Positions 9,101 to 18,761 are shown, numbered from the stretch's first letter. The stretch is DNA of 64,000 nt from Mucilaginibacter sp. PAMC 26640 (GCA_001596135.1 CP014773.1:372001-436000); one strand, 5' to 3'. Numbers and translations: made by a program. The notes: generated by a model from the sequence alone, not told the origin.

Positions 9101-10420
9101 TTAACGTTTGTCCCTGATATCGCGGCCCAGATAGTGGGTTACGCAACGGAAGCCGATGTAAGATTTTGCAGTGTCCTGATATTCGTAGGTACGGGTTGAA
9201 TTCTGCAGGAAATAACCGATGTCTTTCCATGAACCGCCACGAACCACTTTTCTTTTCAATACCGCAGGGTCGTTTGGTTTAGCCTCATAATTGAATGTTG
9301 GCGCCAAATCATGCACAAATGTAGAAGCAGATTCATCATAGGCAGACATGGTCCATTCGGCGACGTTGCCCGCCATATTGTACAAGCCAAAATCATTTGG
9401 AAAATAAGATCTTACATTAACGGTGTACGCACCACCATCGTCGGTATAGTTACCCCGGCCTGGTTTAAAGTTGGCCATAAGGCAACCTTTTGCATTTTTA
9501 ATATACGGGCCGCCCCATGGGTAGTCGGTACCAATCCTGCCACCACGGGCAGCATATTCAAATTCAGCCTCATTAGGCAAATCATATGGCAAGTTCGGAT
9601 CAAGGCCATGTGCGTGTTTAGCAGCTTCGCTTAAGCGGGTGCGCCAAACCGTAAATGCTCTTGCCTGGCGCCAGGTAACACCTACCACCGGGTAATTACG
9701 ATAAGCCGGGTGAGAAAAATAACCTTCAACCATTGGCTCATTTGCTGCGTATGAAAAATCGCTTAACCAAACCAGTGTATCCGGGTAAACGGGAACCGTA
9801 TCTCTAAGTATAAAGTCCGAACGTTTTTTTGTTTTGTCGTTATGATAGTTAGCTGCATCGCGCAACACAACCAAAGCATAGTTGTATTTTAACATCCGAA
9901 CGTCAATCTCGTTGCGATCAAATATTCTATCATCTCCCTGGTAATAAAGCCCCTGTAATTTCTGTGAGTTAGCACCGGCGTTTTTACCTTTGCTGCTGAA
10001 AATAGGGTTTTGCCTGGCGTAGTTCCAGTTGATATATTTTTTGCCGCTCGGGTCAGCAGGTGCGCCTTTGCGTGGTTGCAAATAGTATTTTTGATCGTTA
10101 AGATAGCTGCTAATGGCAATCGAATCCCGTACCCAGAATACGAATTGTTTGTATTTAGTATTGGATAGCTCTGTTTCATCCATGAAGAATGGCGGTACAG
10201 AAGCTTGCTTGGTTTGTGCGGTTTGCGCAAAGGTTACATCCTGATCGGTTTGCCCCATCATAAAAGTGCCGCCTTTTATATAAACCATGTTTAATGGAGT
10301 AGTGGCCCTAAATGCTCGTTGGCGCACACCTACAACTTCACCATTACCAGCGCCACCGGTACTGCAGCCTGCTATAAGCGACCCCGCTAAAATTAGAATC
10401 AGAAAGTATACTTGCTTCAT
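9101..10420 (-). CDS. gldK: Gliding motility/T9SS lipoprotein GldK (PorK)
   Basis: Outer-membrane lipoprotein of the T9SS ring, 439 residues. The N-terminus is a lipoprotein signal with lipobox IAGC (Cys19). The body has the formylglycine-generating-enzyme (SUMF1) fold: it opens with MVYIKGGTFMMGQTDQD and closes with VVRGGSWKD...SYIGFRCV. In this family the fold is structural, and no sulfatase-modifying role is expected. First gene of gldKLMN. A paralogous SUMF1 lipoprotein at 50306-51940 is the likely gldJ; position in the operon separates the two. Confidence 0.94.
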   Translation of the reverse strand: MKQVYFLILILAGSLIAGCSTGGAGNGEVVGVRQRAFRATTPLNMVYIKGGTFMMGQTDQDVTFAQTAQTKQASVPPFFMDETELSNTKYKQFVFWVRDSIAISSYLNDQKYYLQPRKGAPADPSGKKYINWNYARQNPIFSSKGKNAGANSQKLQGLYYQGDDRIFDRNEIDVRMLKYNYALVVLRDAANYHNDKTKKRSDFILRDTVPVYPDTLVWLSDFSYAANEPMVEGYFSHPAYRNYPVVGVTWRQARAFTVWRTRLSEAAKHAHGLDPNLPYDLPNEAEFEYAARGGRIGTDYPWGGPYIKNAKGCLMANFKPGRGNYTDDGGAYTVNVRSYFPNDFGLYNMAGNVAEWTMSAYDESASTFVHDLAPTFNYEAKPNDPAVLKRKVVRGGSWKDIGYFLQNSTRTYEYQDTAKSYIGFRCVTHYLGRDIRDKR

Positions 10421-10656
10421 TTTTATTCAAAAATCATTATACGCCATCAATTTACCTGCCAATAACGCATCACCGAATATATTAATTATCCTTGACTCAA
10501 AGACAAAAAATGTTTTCTAAACTAAAACCCCCTTTACCAATATCAGATGGGGCAATTTATTACCAAAACGCCAAAAACGCTTATTTATGCGTTTAATTGA
10601 CATTTTATACGTATCTGGTGTTTAAAAGTTACGGCATACACACGTATGCAGTTCAA
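10421..10656. other. Leader region of gldKLMN
   Basis: 236 bases without a gene between hemD and gldK. I see a small perfect hairpin GCATAC-ACAC-GTATGC at 10634-10649, close to the hemD stop, that could weakly terminate or slow transcription. No clear TAnnTTTG box was found for the gldK promoter. Confidence 0.4.
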
Positions 10657-11415
10657 TTATTTGTTTACTTGTTTAACATATTGGTCAATTGCCATCGTCA
10701 TAGATGGGGCAGCGGGGGTTGGCGCAGGGATATCCAAAATTAAACCAGCCTGCAATACAGCTTTGTGCGTAGTTGCTCCAAATGCTGCAATACGGGTATT
10801 ATTTTGCTTAAAATCGGGGAAGTTTTGGTAAAGCGATTGAATACTTGATGGGCTGAAAAAAGCGATAACATCATAAAACACCTCTGCCAAATCGCTCAAG
10901 TCACTGCACACTGTTCGGAATAATACCGCAGGAGTAAAGTTGTAGCCATTGTCCAGCAAAAACTTTTGGGTTTCTTCAGCAGCAACATCCGAACAAGGGT
11001 ATAAGAATTTCTCATTCGAGTGCTTCTTTAACACTTCGGCCAGATCTGCAGCAGTCTGCTTACCGAAAAATATTTTACGCTTTCGGTATTGAATATACTT
11101 TTGTAGATACAGGGCGATGGTTTCTGATAAGCAGAAATACTTCATTTCTACGGGCACATCAAAACGCATCTCCTCGCAAATGCGGAAAAAATGATCGGCG
11201 GAGTTACGGCTCGTAAAAATAACAGCGGTAAAATCGCCCAGATTGATCTTCTTTTTACGGAAATCTTTAGCTGGTACCCCTTCAACATGAATGAAAGACC
11301 TAAAGTCAATTTTCAAGTTAAGTTTCTTAGCCAGTTCAGCGTAAGGATTCTTATCGTTCTCGGGCTTCGGTAATGTAACTAATATACTTTTAACCTTTTT
11401 CTTTCTATCTTCCAA
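10657..11415 (-). CDS. hemD: Uroporphyrinogen-III synthase
   Basis: Closes and isomerises hydroxymethylbilane to uroporphyrinogen III in heme and siroheme synthesis; cytoplasmic, 252 residues. Two HemD-type lobes are visible, with the stretches FTAVIFTSRNSADHFF in lobe 1 and DVIAFFSPSSIQSLYQNF in lobe 2, plus the closing IAAFGATTHKAV. The start codon is TTG at 11415: an in-frame TAG lies five codons upstream and there is no ATG near the N-terminus. It is 21 bases downstream of the DUF4271 gene, so the two share a transcript. The family is very divergent in sequence, but these motifs and the length fit well. Confidence 0.88.
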   Translation of the reverse strand: MEDRKKKVKSILVTLPKPENDKNPYAELAKKLNLKIDFRSFIHVEGVPAKDFRKKKINLGDFTAVIFTSRNSADHFFRICEEMRFDVPVEMKYFCLSETIALYLQKYIQYRKRKIFFGKQTAADLAEVLKKHSNEKFLYPCSDVAAEETQKFLLDNGYNFTPAVLFRTVCSDLSDLAEVFYDVIAFFSPSSIQSLYQNFPDFKQNNTRIAAFGATTHKAVLQAGLILDIPAPTPAAPSMTMAIDQYVKQVNK

Positions 11416-11436
11416 TGCTTTGCTTTGTAAAACTAT

Positions 11437-12432
11437 CTACTTAAATCCAATGTTTAGGGCCTTTATCAAAATTAAAATTGGGCAAATTTCGAGGGCACAA
11501 AGATAGATAAATAAATAAAATTTATGAAATTGAAAATTTGATACAATATATACACTGCTTCTGAGATATTGCCAGACGAAAATTATCAAAGCCAGCAATA
11601 GTGTCACTGCAAGCAGATAAGGGATAAATTTTTCTGCAATAAGACTGAAACATAATGCTACGGGCAAAAAAACAAACGTTAGATTAAAATAGGTTAATGA
11701 TAGCGCGTTTATATATTCACCTACCAGCTTATTTAAATCAAAAACAAATCCTAAAAACTTAAGTACCAGAAATTTGGTGGCAAACAAGCCAATGATCACA
11801 AAAGACAGCGTGATGAAAAGCTGGATACCACTTATTGTATAGTAAACTTTATAATACCCGGTGGTGAGTAAATACAAAAACAAACCAAAGGTAAAGCCGA
11901 ATAACAGGAACAAGCCTATGAACGTCCAGGTATTGATCGGGCTATCTTCCTTACCTGCCTGCCCTACGGCTCGCTTATTGTAAAATGCAAGAAAAACATT
12001 ACTCATGTCCTTAGAAGAGTATAAGTTCAGCGCCGCAATAAACAATAGTAAAATTATAATTACAGCTATCACCCATGGATCTCTTGCCGGCCGAATATGC
12101 CCATATCCCCGGATGCTATTTTTTTCAGCGGCGGGTGCTTGCAAATGGAGATAGTGATCACCCTTGTAAGCATTGCTTTTTAAAATGCTATCTACAAAAA
12201 GATTGGTGCGGTTGGTATCAGGCTTAACCACGTAAACCATGGAGAGAGAATCTGATATGGTTTTTTCCTCATTTGCTATCGCATTAGCTACTGAATCCAG
12301 CACAGTCATAGGCCGTTTGTACCGCGTAAAGTGCCTGGTGGTATCAGCTGTGCCGGCAGTGCTATCCTGCTGCGCAAAAGCAGCAGAACAAATGATAACC
12401 ATTGAAAAAACTAGAAGAATTATCAGGCGCAT
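11437..12432 (-). CDS. DUF4271-family polytopic membrane protein
   Basis: 331 residues; function unknown. A signal-like N-terminus (MRLIILLVFSMVIICSAAFAQ) is followed by a 100-residue soluble segment. The C-terminal two thirds is highly hydrophobic, with about six or seven membrane helices. The segment after the first helix (SKDMSNVFLAFYNKR) and the C-terminal pattern resemble DUF4271. I chose the ATG at 12432; a TTG three codons upstream is less likely. The pairing with hemD next to gldK is a recurring arrangement in Bacteroidota as far as I know. A role in heme metabolism or envelope function would be speculation. Confidence 0.72.
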   Translation of the reverse strand: MRLIILLVFSMVIICSAAFAQQDSTAGTADTTRHFTRYKRPMTVLDSVANAIANEEKTISDSLSMVYVVKPDTNRTNLFVDSILKSNAYKGDHYLHLQAPAAEKNSIRGYGHIRPARDPWVIAVIIILLLFIAALNLYSSKDMSNVFLAFYNKRAVGQAGKEDSPINTWTFIGLFLLFGFTFGLFLYLLTTGYYKVYYTISGIQLFITLSFVIIGLFATKFLVLKFLGFVFDLNKLVGEYINALSLTYFNLTFVFLPVALCFSLIAEKFIPYLLAVTLLLALIIFVWQYLRSSVYIVSNFQFHKFYLFIYLCALEICPILILIKALNIGFK

Positions 12433-12457
12433 TAATACCAAACCGTTGTTAGAAGTG

Positions 12458-12490
12458 CAAATTTACCTTAATAATTGGACCTTATGCAAA
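12458..12490 (-). promoter_or_regulatory. Bacteroidota-type promoter for the DUF4271-hemD operon
   Basis: Read on the minus strand, TTTG at 12490-12487 is followed after 21 bases by TAAATTTG at 12465-12458, a full match to the Bacteroidota consensus TTTG-N(19-23)-TAnnTTTG. The start codon is about 25 bases further on. Confidence 0.6.
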
Positions 12491-12905
12491 GTATGTGTTA
12501 AATGATGGTACAAATTGCTATGGCACGCCGCCATTCTAAGCTCTTCTTGATACGCATTTAAGCTAGAGCTGCATTGTGCGGTTATTTTAACACCGAAATT
12601 GCGACGTGTACCGTTACCGGAATTGTTGTTGCGCCTGTAAGTAAGCTTTTGAATACCTTAATTCAACAAGCTGCTTCTCGAATCTGTGTTATTTCCATAC
12701 TGTTAAGCTAAAGATACTTCAAATGTTTAAACGATTTTACCTGATAAATACAAATGTCGTAATCTAATACTTCAATAGGCTAAAATCATTTATACGGAAA
12801 TCATAAATCTTATTTGCTAAATTTAAAGTAATAGCGAGTATGGTTTGAGCCACTACCCTCGCCGGGACACTTGCAACCAAGTGAAAAACATTGGGTATGG
12901 ATATG
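12491..12905. other. Intergenic region with two small stem-loops
   Basis: About 415 bases without a recognisable gene on either strand. Two dyads lie near the 3' end of the flavin reductase gene: GCGAG (12834-12838) with CTCGC (12858-12862), and CACTTG (12868-12873) with CAAGTG (12878-12883). They may act as its terminator. The rest shows nothing I can name. Confidence 0.35.
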
Positions 12906-13802
12906 TTACATCAGCAACACTTTACATGCATCCGTTATACGGCCGTTATCTAACAATTGCTTGGCTTTTAAATGCAGACGTAAAATACGAGCTTGGCTAT
13001 CGAGGGTGCCATCAAGCAGATTTTTCACTTCATCAGTGGTACTAAAGGCTTCTACTTCCTCAACAGACGGTAGCGTTTTAACAAGCCCCAATAACCCCAA
13101 ATTATTTCCGGTTAACACGCTGGAGTTTTTAACCTCTTTAGGGAATGCATCTACGCCGATACCCATTCCGGCATAATTTATAGGTTTAGCAATTTTAAAT
13201 AAATTATCGCCGGTTACCCTACAATACCAGTCACCGCCTAAACGAGCCACCAGGTCTATTTTATGAGGGTCAATTTTGCCATCAGCATCCAAAATCTCTT
13301 CGTTGATATGAATCCGTTTCACCTCAGCAATAACTAAATTACCGGCGCCTCCGTTTTCGCCTAACGAGATCACATCATTTACCACACATTCCAACTGAAC
13401 GGAAGATTCCGCTACCCTGGGTGGCCTTATCGTCTCCGAAGCCAATGCCGTAAAACCTGCTTTCGAGAACTCGTTAACACCTTTTGGGTAATCTGTACTG
13501 GTTAAATAGGTTTGTTGAACCATATCATAGTTCACAATATTAATCACACATTCGGGTACTTCCAAAACGTTTTCAAGCGTATGTTTAATGGTGTTATCCC
13601 TTGCCCTGCTTGTTGGCGAAAAAACGCAAATTGGCGGATTGATACTAAACACATTGAAAAAACTAAACGGACTTAAATTAACTTCACCGTTTTTATTAAT
13701 GGTGGATGCAAAACATATGGGACGGGGTGCAATGGCATAATGCAAATAGCCCTGCATTTCTGCCGGTGTTAAGGTTGAAGCATCAATAGTTTTTAAACCC
13801 AT
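12906..13802 (-). CDS. Flavin reductase-like / flavoredoxin family protein
   Basis: 298 residues, cytoplasmic, likely FMN-binding. The N-terminal two thirds has the split-barrel signature of the flavin reductase-like domain: YHYAIAPRPICFASTINKNG style lead-in (here LHYAIAPRPICFAST), then SPFSFFNVFSINPP, KHTLENV and the ECVVNDVISLGENGGAGNLVIAEV strand pair. The C-terminal 100 residues are an extra helical region seen in the longer members. The ATG at 13802 starts right at the domain. It stands alone, with no obvious oxygenase partner, so the physiological substrate is not predictable. Confidence 0.85.
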   Translation of the reverse strand: MGLKTIDASTLTPAEMQGYLHYAIAPRPICFASTINKNGEVNLSPFSFFNVFSINPPICVFSPTSRARDNTIKHTLENVLEVPECVINIVNYDMVQQTYLTSTDYPKGVNEFSKAGFTALASETIRPPRVAESSVQLECVVNDVISLGENGGAGNLVIAEVKRIHINEEILDADGKIDPHKIDLVARLGGDWYCRVTGDNLFKIAKPINYAGMGIGVDAFPKEVKNSSVLTGNNLGLLGLVKTLPSVEEVEAFSTTDEVKNLLDGTLDSQARILRLHLKAKQLLDNGRITDACKVLLM

Positions 13803-13972
13803 TGAAATTTTGATTATGTTGAGTTAAGGATCAGGAAAACACACAAAGCGGATGGTTCTGCTCGCAAAATGGTTGACAACTTTTTTAACATTTATCAAAT
13901 CTTGTGCTGCGTGATAAAATTACAGAAACTTTTACAGACGTAAATCAAGAAATGACTGAATCACTAGTTATA

Positions 13973-13984
13973 CACTTGCAAGTG
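13973..13984. repeat. 12-bp perfect palindrome CACTTGCAAGTG
   Basis: CACTTGCAAGTG lies in the 243-base gap upstream of the flavin reductase gene. The same half-sites, with a 4-base spacer, form the stem at 12868-12883 downstream of that gene. It could be a regulator site, or chance. Confidence 0.25.
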
Positions 13985-14045
13985 CTTTGCATTGCACATC
14001 AATTAACCGTAAGCGAAAAAACTTCCGGACGAAAAGACAACAGTA

Positions 14046-17000
14046 TTAAATTTTAAAAAAAACTTTGAAGGTGCATCCGTTACCAGGATTCGATTTTACC
14101 TCGATTTTACCCCCGGATGCATTTACAATCTTGCGGGTAAGGTAGAGTCCAACCCCTGTACCTTCCGTATCTGTATCAATCCGTTTATATTTTTTAAAAA
14201 TATTTTCGATCTCATTTTTAACCACACCGATGCCGTTATCGGTAACCGTTAATACGATAAACTGGTCTTTCTTTTCTGTTTTAATACTGATCTCGGGCAA
14301 GCGACCGCGCGAACTGAACTTGAGCGCATTGGTTATTAAATTGAGCATCACGCTTCTCAGATTCTTTTTCGCGAACCGTACTTCCTTTTTACGGAAGTCA
14401 ATATGGAACACAGCTTTGGTCGCCTTAATCTTTTCTGAAAGCGTTTCTCTAATCTCCTCTAAAAGTGCCGGAAAGCTTTCCAGTGTATCTTCGGATTCTT
14501 CCGATTCCAAGTGCCCCACCCTTGCCAGGTCGCTGATGACGGCTTTAAAGTTGGTTACGGCTTTGTTCATCATTCCTGATAGCTCCATCACTTCCGGATC
14601 TTTGGTATCCAGCTTCTTATTAAGTATGGTCAGCAGCGATTCGATGTTCACGATAGGTGCGTTCAAGTCGTGTGAAGCGCCGAAAACAAAGTTATTCAGG
14701 TCAGCATTAATTCGGAGCAGGCTTTTATTGCTATTATTCAGGCTGCGGTTACTGATATCCAGTTCACGCAGCAGCTTTTTCAGTTCAGTTATATCATAGA
14801 AACTGATGATGGCACCCTCCGCTTTTTTGCTGTTGTTTTTCAGATAAGGCATCGTCATCACCTGGTAGACTTTGCCGTCAGTCGCTTCCGCTTCGCGGGT
14901 AATGGATTCCTCATCATGAATTACTTTTTGTACATCATCTATGAGGGTTTCAAATTTGATATTGGTTGTGATGTTGCTGAGCGGACGGCCAATATCCCCT
15001 TCCCGTATGTTGATGTGCTTTACCGCACCTGGGGAATATCTTTTAAGCAGGAGTTCACGATCAACAAATAATTGGCCGTTGATATTGCTACGAAAGTAAT
15101 TATTCAGATCGTCATTAAGATCTGTCAATTCATTTATGGTCAACTTGTGATCTTTATTGACGCTTTGCAGCTCCTCATTCACCGATTGCAGTTCTTCGTT
15201 GGTACTTTGCATTTCTTCGTTGGTTGATTGCATTTCCTCGTTCGCTGATTGAAGCTCTTCGTTAAAAGATTGCATGCTCTCGTTAAATGAAGCGATTCGC
15301 TCATGCGCTATCGTTACGGTATGTTTCAGTTGTGCTACTTCTTCTTCCAGGCTGCTGATATGCTCCAATGTCACCTCGCTAACATCATCTATATATACCA
15401 CATTTTTATCAACTATCGCAGAATCGCTATCTGCAAACAATACCAGCAGCAGTTTTTCATCTGACCCGGTTGGATAAAACGGACTGAGAACGATATTAAT
15501 TAACTTGCTTTTTTCCTTTCCGTCGCTGTCGAAAATAAGTTGATCAAGCATAATTCTTTTTTCCATCTTTAAGGCCTTGTGAGCGCCGGCTTTAAAAATG
15601 GTGGAAAGGTGCGCGGGTAACAGGTCAGTAAGGTTATGCGTAAAATTAACATTTTTCAGATAAGCCTTCGTGTTGCCGAATGACTGTACGACTGTTAAGT
15701 TTTCATCCGTACAAACGCCGTTGAATTCAACTTCTTTCAATAAGGCAGAATTAACCTGATCAAATAGTTTATTCTTTAAAACCGGAACGAGCAGCTTTTT
15801 GCTGAGTTCTATCTCCGTTGCCTTGATTTCCCCGATGTTGTGATCGGTAAAGGCATCAAAACGGATCGCACGGACTGGTTTAACGCTTTTGAGGATGTTC
15901 CATTTGCCATTGATATCGCTAAAGCCATCTTTTATCACCGAGGCGCTTTCGCTGGGACCCAGAAAGAGGCATCCGCCTTCCTTTAACCCAAAGTGCAGCA
16001 TGGCAAATACCTTTTGCTGTAAGTCTGCATTGAGGTAGATTAGCAGGTTTCGGCAACTGATCAGGTCGATATTACAATAAGGTGGATTCTTGGTGAGATC
16101 ATGCTGGGCGAAAATCAGCATTTTGCGAATCTCGTGTTTAACTTTATAGCCGGCTTCTTCCCGGGTAAAAAACTGTTGGAGCCTTTCATTGGATACCATT
16201 TCGATGATACTTTCAGGATACAAACCCCTTGAAGCTGTGTCCAGCGCTGCCTTACTGATATCGGATGCAAAGATCTTGACTTCGATATTTTTGGGGTATT
16301 TATTTAAGTATTCTTTGATCAGTATAGCCATTGAGTAAGCTTCCTCCCCCGTTGCACATCCGGCCACCCATATTTTTAAAATATCTGACTGGTTTCTTTC
16401 GATGATATCAGGAATCACTATCTCCTCGATGATCCTGAATGCTTCCGGGTCGCGAAAAAACGAGGTCACGCTGATCATAAAATCATTGGCCAGCAAGGTA
16501 ATTTCTGCCGTATTGCCCTTTAGGAACTGGTAGTACTTATCTATCTTACTGAAGTTATGGGTCACCATGCGCCGCTTAATCCGCCGGATGATGGTGGGGC
16601 GTTTATAGTCGCTGAAATCCAGCGGCAGGTGGCCTTTGACCAGCGCTAATACCTTTCCAAGCTCTTCCTCGCTGATGTATTCTGATGGCTGTTCGGTCAA
16701 CAGTTCCATGATACCATCCTGAACATAGTCCTCTATAATTTGCGGCATGGCTTCTGGTGATAGGATCCGGTCTGCACAACCGGTCGCGATGGCAGCCTCG
16801 GGCATACTTCTAAAGCCGGCTGTGGCAGGGTCCTGTATCAATACCTTACCGCCGGCGTTCTTTATGGCTTCGATGCCCCTGGAGCCATCATCTCCTGTGC
16901 CTGATAAAATAATGCCGATGGCCTTATTACCGCGCTCCTGTGCCAGGGAATTAAAAAAATAATCGATAGTCATATGCGGCCGGGGCTGATCCTTTTTGTC

Positions 17001-17288
17001 TAACAGAATTAGCCTGCCTTCTTTCACGGACATGAATTTTGAACTGGGGATCAGGTACACTGTATTGGCTTTGATATCTACATTCTCAACGGCCTCGATC
17101 ACCTTCAATTTACTATGTCTTTCAAGCACCTGTACCATCTGGCTTTTAAAATCTGCAGCAAGATGCTGTATCAGTATATAAGACACAGAGTCCAGTGGGG
17201 TATAATCAAAGAAAGCGGATATTGCTTCCAAGCCGCCGGACGATGCGCCAATGGCTATTACATATTGTTGATCGGCTAATTTGGTCAT
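14046..17288 (-). CDS. CheB-CheR-PAS-histidine kinase fusion
   Basis: A 1080-residue cytoplasmic signalling protein. A CheB methylesterase domain opens the protein (about 8-190), with the triad positions Ser16 (GASSGG), His42 (IQHLAADF) and Asp134 (GTGDDGSRG). CheR methyltransferase follows (about 210-490; VAGCATGEEAYSMA, SCRNLLIYL). Next come a repetitive coiled coil of EEMQSTNEELQS type (about 640-710), a PAS domain (about 725-840) and a HisKA/HATPase module with His873 (ASHDLNAP), N box LNLITNALKFSS and DNGIGV/GTGVGLYL. No CheB receiver is present. I chose ATG 17288 over a TTG seven codons upstream. No cheA, cheW or receptor gene is in the window, so targets are unknown. Confidence 0.93.
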   Translation of the reverse strand: MTKLADQQYVIAIGASSGGLEAISAFFDYTPLDSVSYILIQHLAADFKSQMVQVLERHSKLKVIEAVENVDIKANTVYLIPSSKFMSVKEGRLILLDKKDQPRPHMTIDYFFNSLAQERGNKAIGIILSGTGDDGSRGIEAIKNAGGKVLIQDPATAGFRSMPEAAIATGCADRILSPEAMPQIIEDYVQDGIMELLTEQPSEYISEEELGKVLALVKGHLPLDFSDYKRPTIIRRIKRRMVTHNFSKIDKYYQFLKGNTAEITLLANDFMISVTSFFRDPEAFRIIEEIVIPDIIERNQSDILKIWVAGCATGEEAYSMAILIKEYLNKYPKNIEVKIFASDISKAALDTASRGLYPESIIEMVSNERLQQFFTREEAGYKVKHEIRKMLIFAQHDLTKNPPYCNIDLISCRNLLIYLNADLQQKVFAMLHFGLKEGGCLFLGPSESASVIKDGFSDINGKWNILKSVKPVRAIRFDAFTDHNIGEIKATEIELSKKLLVPVLKNKLFDQVNSALLKEVEFNGVCTDENLTVVQSFGNTKAYLKNVNFTHNLTDLLPAHLSTIFKAGAHKALKMEKRIMLDQLIFDSDGKEKSKLINIVLSPFYPTGSDEKLLLVLFADSDSAIVDKNVVYIDDVSEVTLEHISSLEEEVAQLKHTVTIAHERIASFNESMQSFNEELQSANEEMQSTNEEMQSTNEELQSVNEELQSVNKDHKLTINELTDLNDDLNNYFRSNINGQLFVDRELLLKRYSPGAVKHINIREGDIGRPLSNITTNIKFETLIDDVQKVIHDEESITREAEATDGKVYQVMTMPYLKNNSKKAEGAIISFYDITELKKLLRELDISNRSLNNSNKSLLRINADLNNFVFGASHDLNAPIVNIESLLTILNKKLDTKDPEVMELSGMMNKAVTNFKAVISDLARVGHLESEESEDTLESFPALLEEIRETLSEKIKATKAVFHIDFRKKEVRFAKKNLRSVMLNLITNALKFSSRGRLPEISIKTEKKDQFIVLTVTDNGIGVVKNEIENIFKKYKRIDTDTEGTGVGLYLTRKIVNASGGKIEVKSNPGNGCTFKVFFKI

Positions 17289-17563
17289 GGGATGACTAGG
17301 CTTAAGCAAGTGTATGACTAAGAAGCAAGAAACTAAATTATTGTTTCATTTAATTAATTTATCTTCAAGTATTTAAATATATTTCAGTAACGTTAACTAC
17401 CGAAAGTTGCGTATCATGTTCTTTGCGGCCCCGCCGTGGCTTAATTGAGTAGTAGTAACTTCACATAGGGTAGATTATCGTAAAGGCAAAATTGGCTGAC
17501 CAAAAGAGTCTCGAGCACGTCATGACTTAGCAGCTCTTAAAAATGCTGTACAGCTAAATTTCC

Positions 17564-17571
17564 TATCTTTG
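17564..17571 (+). promoter_or_regulatory. TAnnTTTG box immediately upstream of hemW
   Basis: TATCTTTG matches the Bacteroidota -7 element, and only 5 bases separate it from the hemW ATG, which predicts a leaderless or almost leaderless mRNA. No clear -33 TTG was seen. Confidence 0.45.
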
Positions 17572-17576
17572 CGCTC

Positions 17577-18704
17577 ATGGCCGGCATTTATCTCCACATC
17601 CCTTTTTGTAAACAAGCCTGCCACTACTGCGATTTTCATTTCAGTACGTCGCTAAAATATAAAGACGACATGCTGAGGGCTCTGTTAAAGGAAATAAGCC
17701 TGCAAAAGGGCTACCTCGGTGGCGAGTTCATCGAAACCATCTATTTTGGCGGTGGTACACCCTCAGTTTTAACAGGAGCCGAAATAAATATCTTAATAGA
17801 TGCGATTACCAAAGTACATACCGTGTCTGCAGATGCGGAGATTACTTTGGAGGCCAATCCGGATGACCTGGACAGCAATAAGTTAGCTGCGCTAAAAGCA
17901 TCTCCCGTTAACCGCTTCAGTATAGGTATCCAGTCTTTTTATGATGAAGACCTTTTATGGATGAACCGTGTACACCGTGCCTCAGAAGCCGAAGCATGTG
18001 TAAAACGGGCCCAGGATGCGGGTTTCGAAAATATCACCGTCGACCTGATCTACGGTTACCCGCTGCTGACAGACATCAAATGGAAACATAACCTCAACAA
18101 GGTTTTTGATTTGGATGTACCACATATTTCTGCCTATAGCATGACGGTAGAACCCCAAACTGCCCTTGCATCGTTTATCAGTAAAAAGAAACAGCAACCG
18201 ATGAGCGACCAGCAAAGCGCAGCTCAATTTATGTTAATGACCGATGTCATGCAAACAAACGGCTTTGAGCAGTATGAGATCTCCAACTTTTGCAAACCAG
18301 GGCATTACTCGCAACACAATTCTAACTACTGGCGCGGGGTGAAGTATATTGGCATGGGCCCATCTGCCCACTCTTATAATGGCGATACCCGGCAATGGAA
18401 TATCGCTAACAACTCCAAATATATGCAGTCGGTTTTGGCAGAGGGGATTGTACCCGCAGAGGTAGAACTGCTCACCGAAAGTAACCGGCTTAATGAATAT
18501 ATTATGACGTCGCTACGAACCAAGTGGGGGCTGGATCTTGATAAGCTGGAGACAATAGCCGCTGGTTCGGCGGTACTTCTTATAAAGGCGGCAACTACTT
18601 TTTTCAATGACGGCAGCATTTCACAAGCAGAGCGGGTTATCACCCTTACCCCTAACGGTAAATTATATGCTGACCATATCGCGTCGGAATTGTTTTTTCA
18701 ATAA
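17577..18704 (+). CDS. hemW: Radical SAM heme chaperone HemW
   Basis: 375 residues. The radical-SAM cluster motif is CKQACHYC (Cys11, Cys15, Cys18), followed by DFHF as in HemW rather than the HemN coproporphyrinogen dehydrogenase, which has an N-terminal extension missing here. Further motifs: YFGGGTPSVL, EANPDDLD, RFSIGIQSF, DLIYGYP and QYEISNF. The C-terminal HemW domain is present (YWRGVKYIGMGPSAHSY). HemW binds heme and delivers it to respiratory enzymes. Single-gene unit with its own promoter box, followed by the AT-rich dyad at 18722-18761. Confidence 0.92.
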   Translation: MAGIYLHIPFCKQACHYCDFHFSTSLKYKDDMLRALLKEISLQKGYLGGEFIETIYFGGGTPSVLTGAEINILIDAITKVHTVSADAEITLEANPDDLDSNKLAALKASPVNRFSIGIQSFYDEDLLWMNRVHRASEAEACVKRAQDAGFENITVDLIYGYPLLTDIKWKHNLNKVFDLDVPHISAYSMTVEPQTALASFISKKKQQPMSDQQSAAQFMLMTDVMQTNGFEQYEISNFCKPGHYSQHNSNYWRGVKYIGMGPSAHSYNGDTRQWNIANNSKYMQSVLAEGIVPAEVELLTESNRLNEYIMTSLRTKWGLDLDKLETIAAGSAVLLIKAATTFFNDGSISQAERVITLTPNGKLYADHIASELFFQ

Positions 18705-18721
18705 ATACATATATATACTAT

Positions 18722-18761
18722 AATATTAAATTTAGTTCAATATTGTATTAAATTTAATATT
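18722..18761. repeat. AT-rich 13-bp inverted repeat between hemW and the fasciclin gene
   Basis: AATATTAAATTTA at 18722-18734 is the exact reverse complement of TAAATTTAATATT at 18749-18761, with a 14-base loop. It lies 17 bases after the hemW stop and 60 bases before the next ATG. It may be a weak terminator or a regulator-binding dyad. Confidence 0.45.

Noticed and set aside
12834..12883. Possible tRNA remnant after the flavin reductase gene
   Set aside because: The TTTGAG loop and short stems loosely recall a T-arm, but there is no cloverleaf and no acceptor stem; the two dyads are better described as simple stem-loops.
12845..13176. Plus-strand frames over the end of the flavin reductase gene
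   Set aside because: They are antisense to a well-conserved domain and have no signal, promoter or homology that I recognise.
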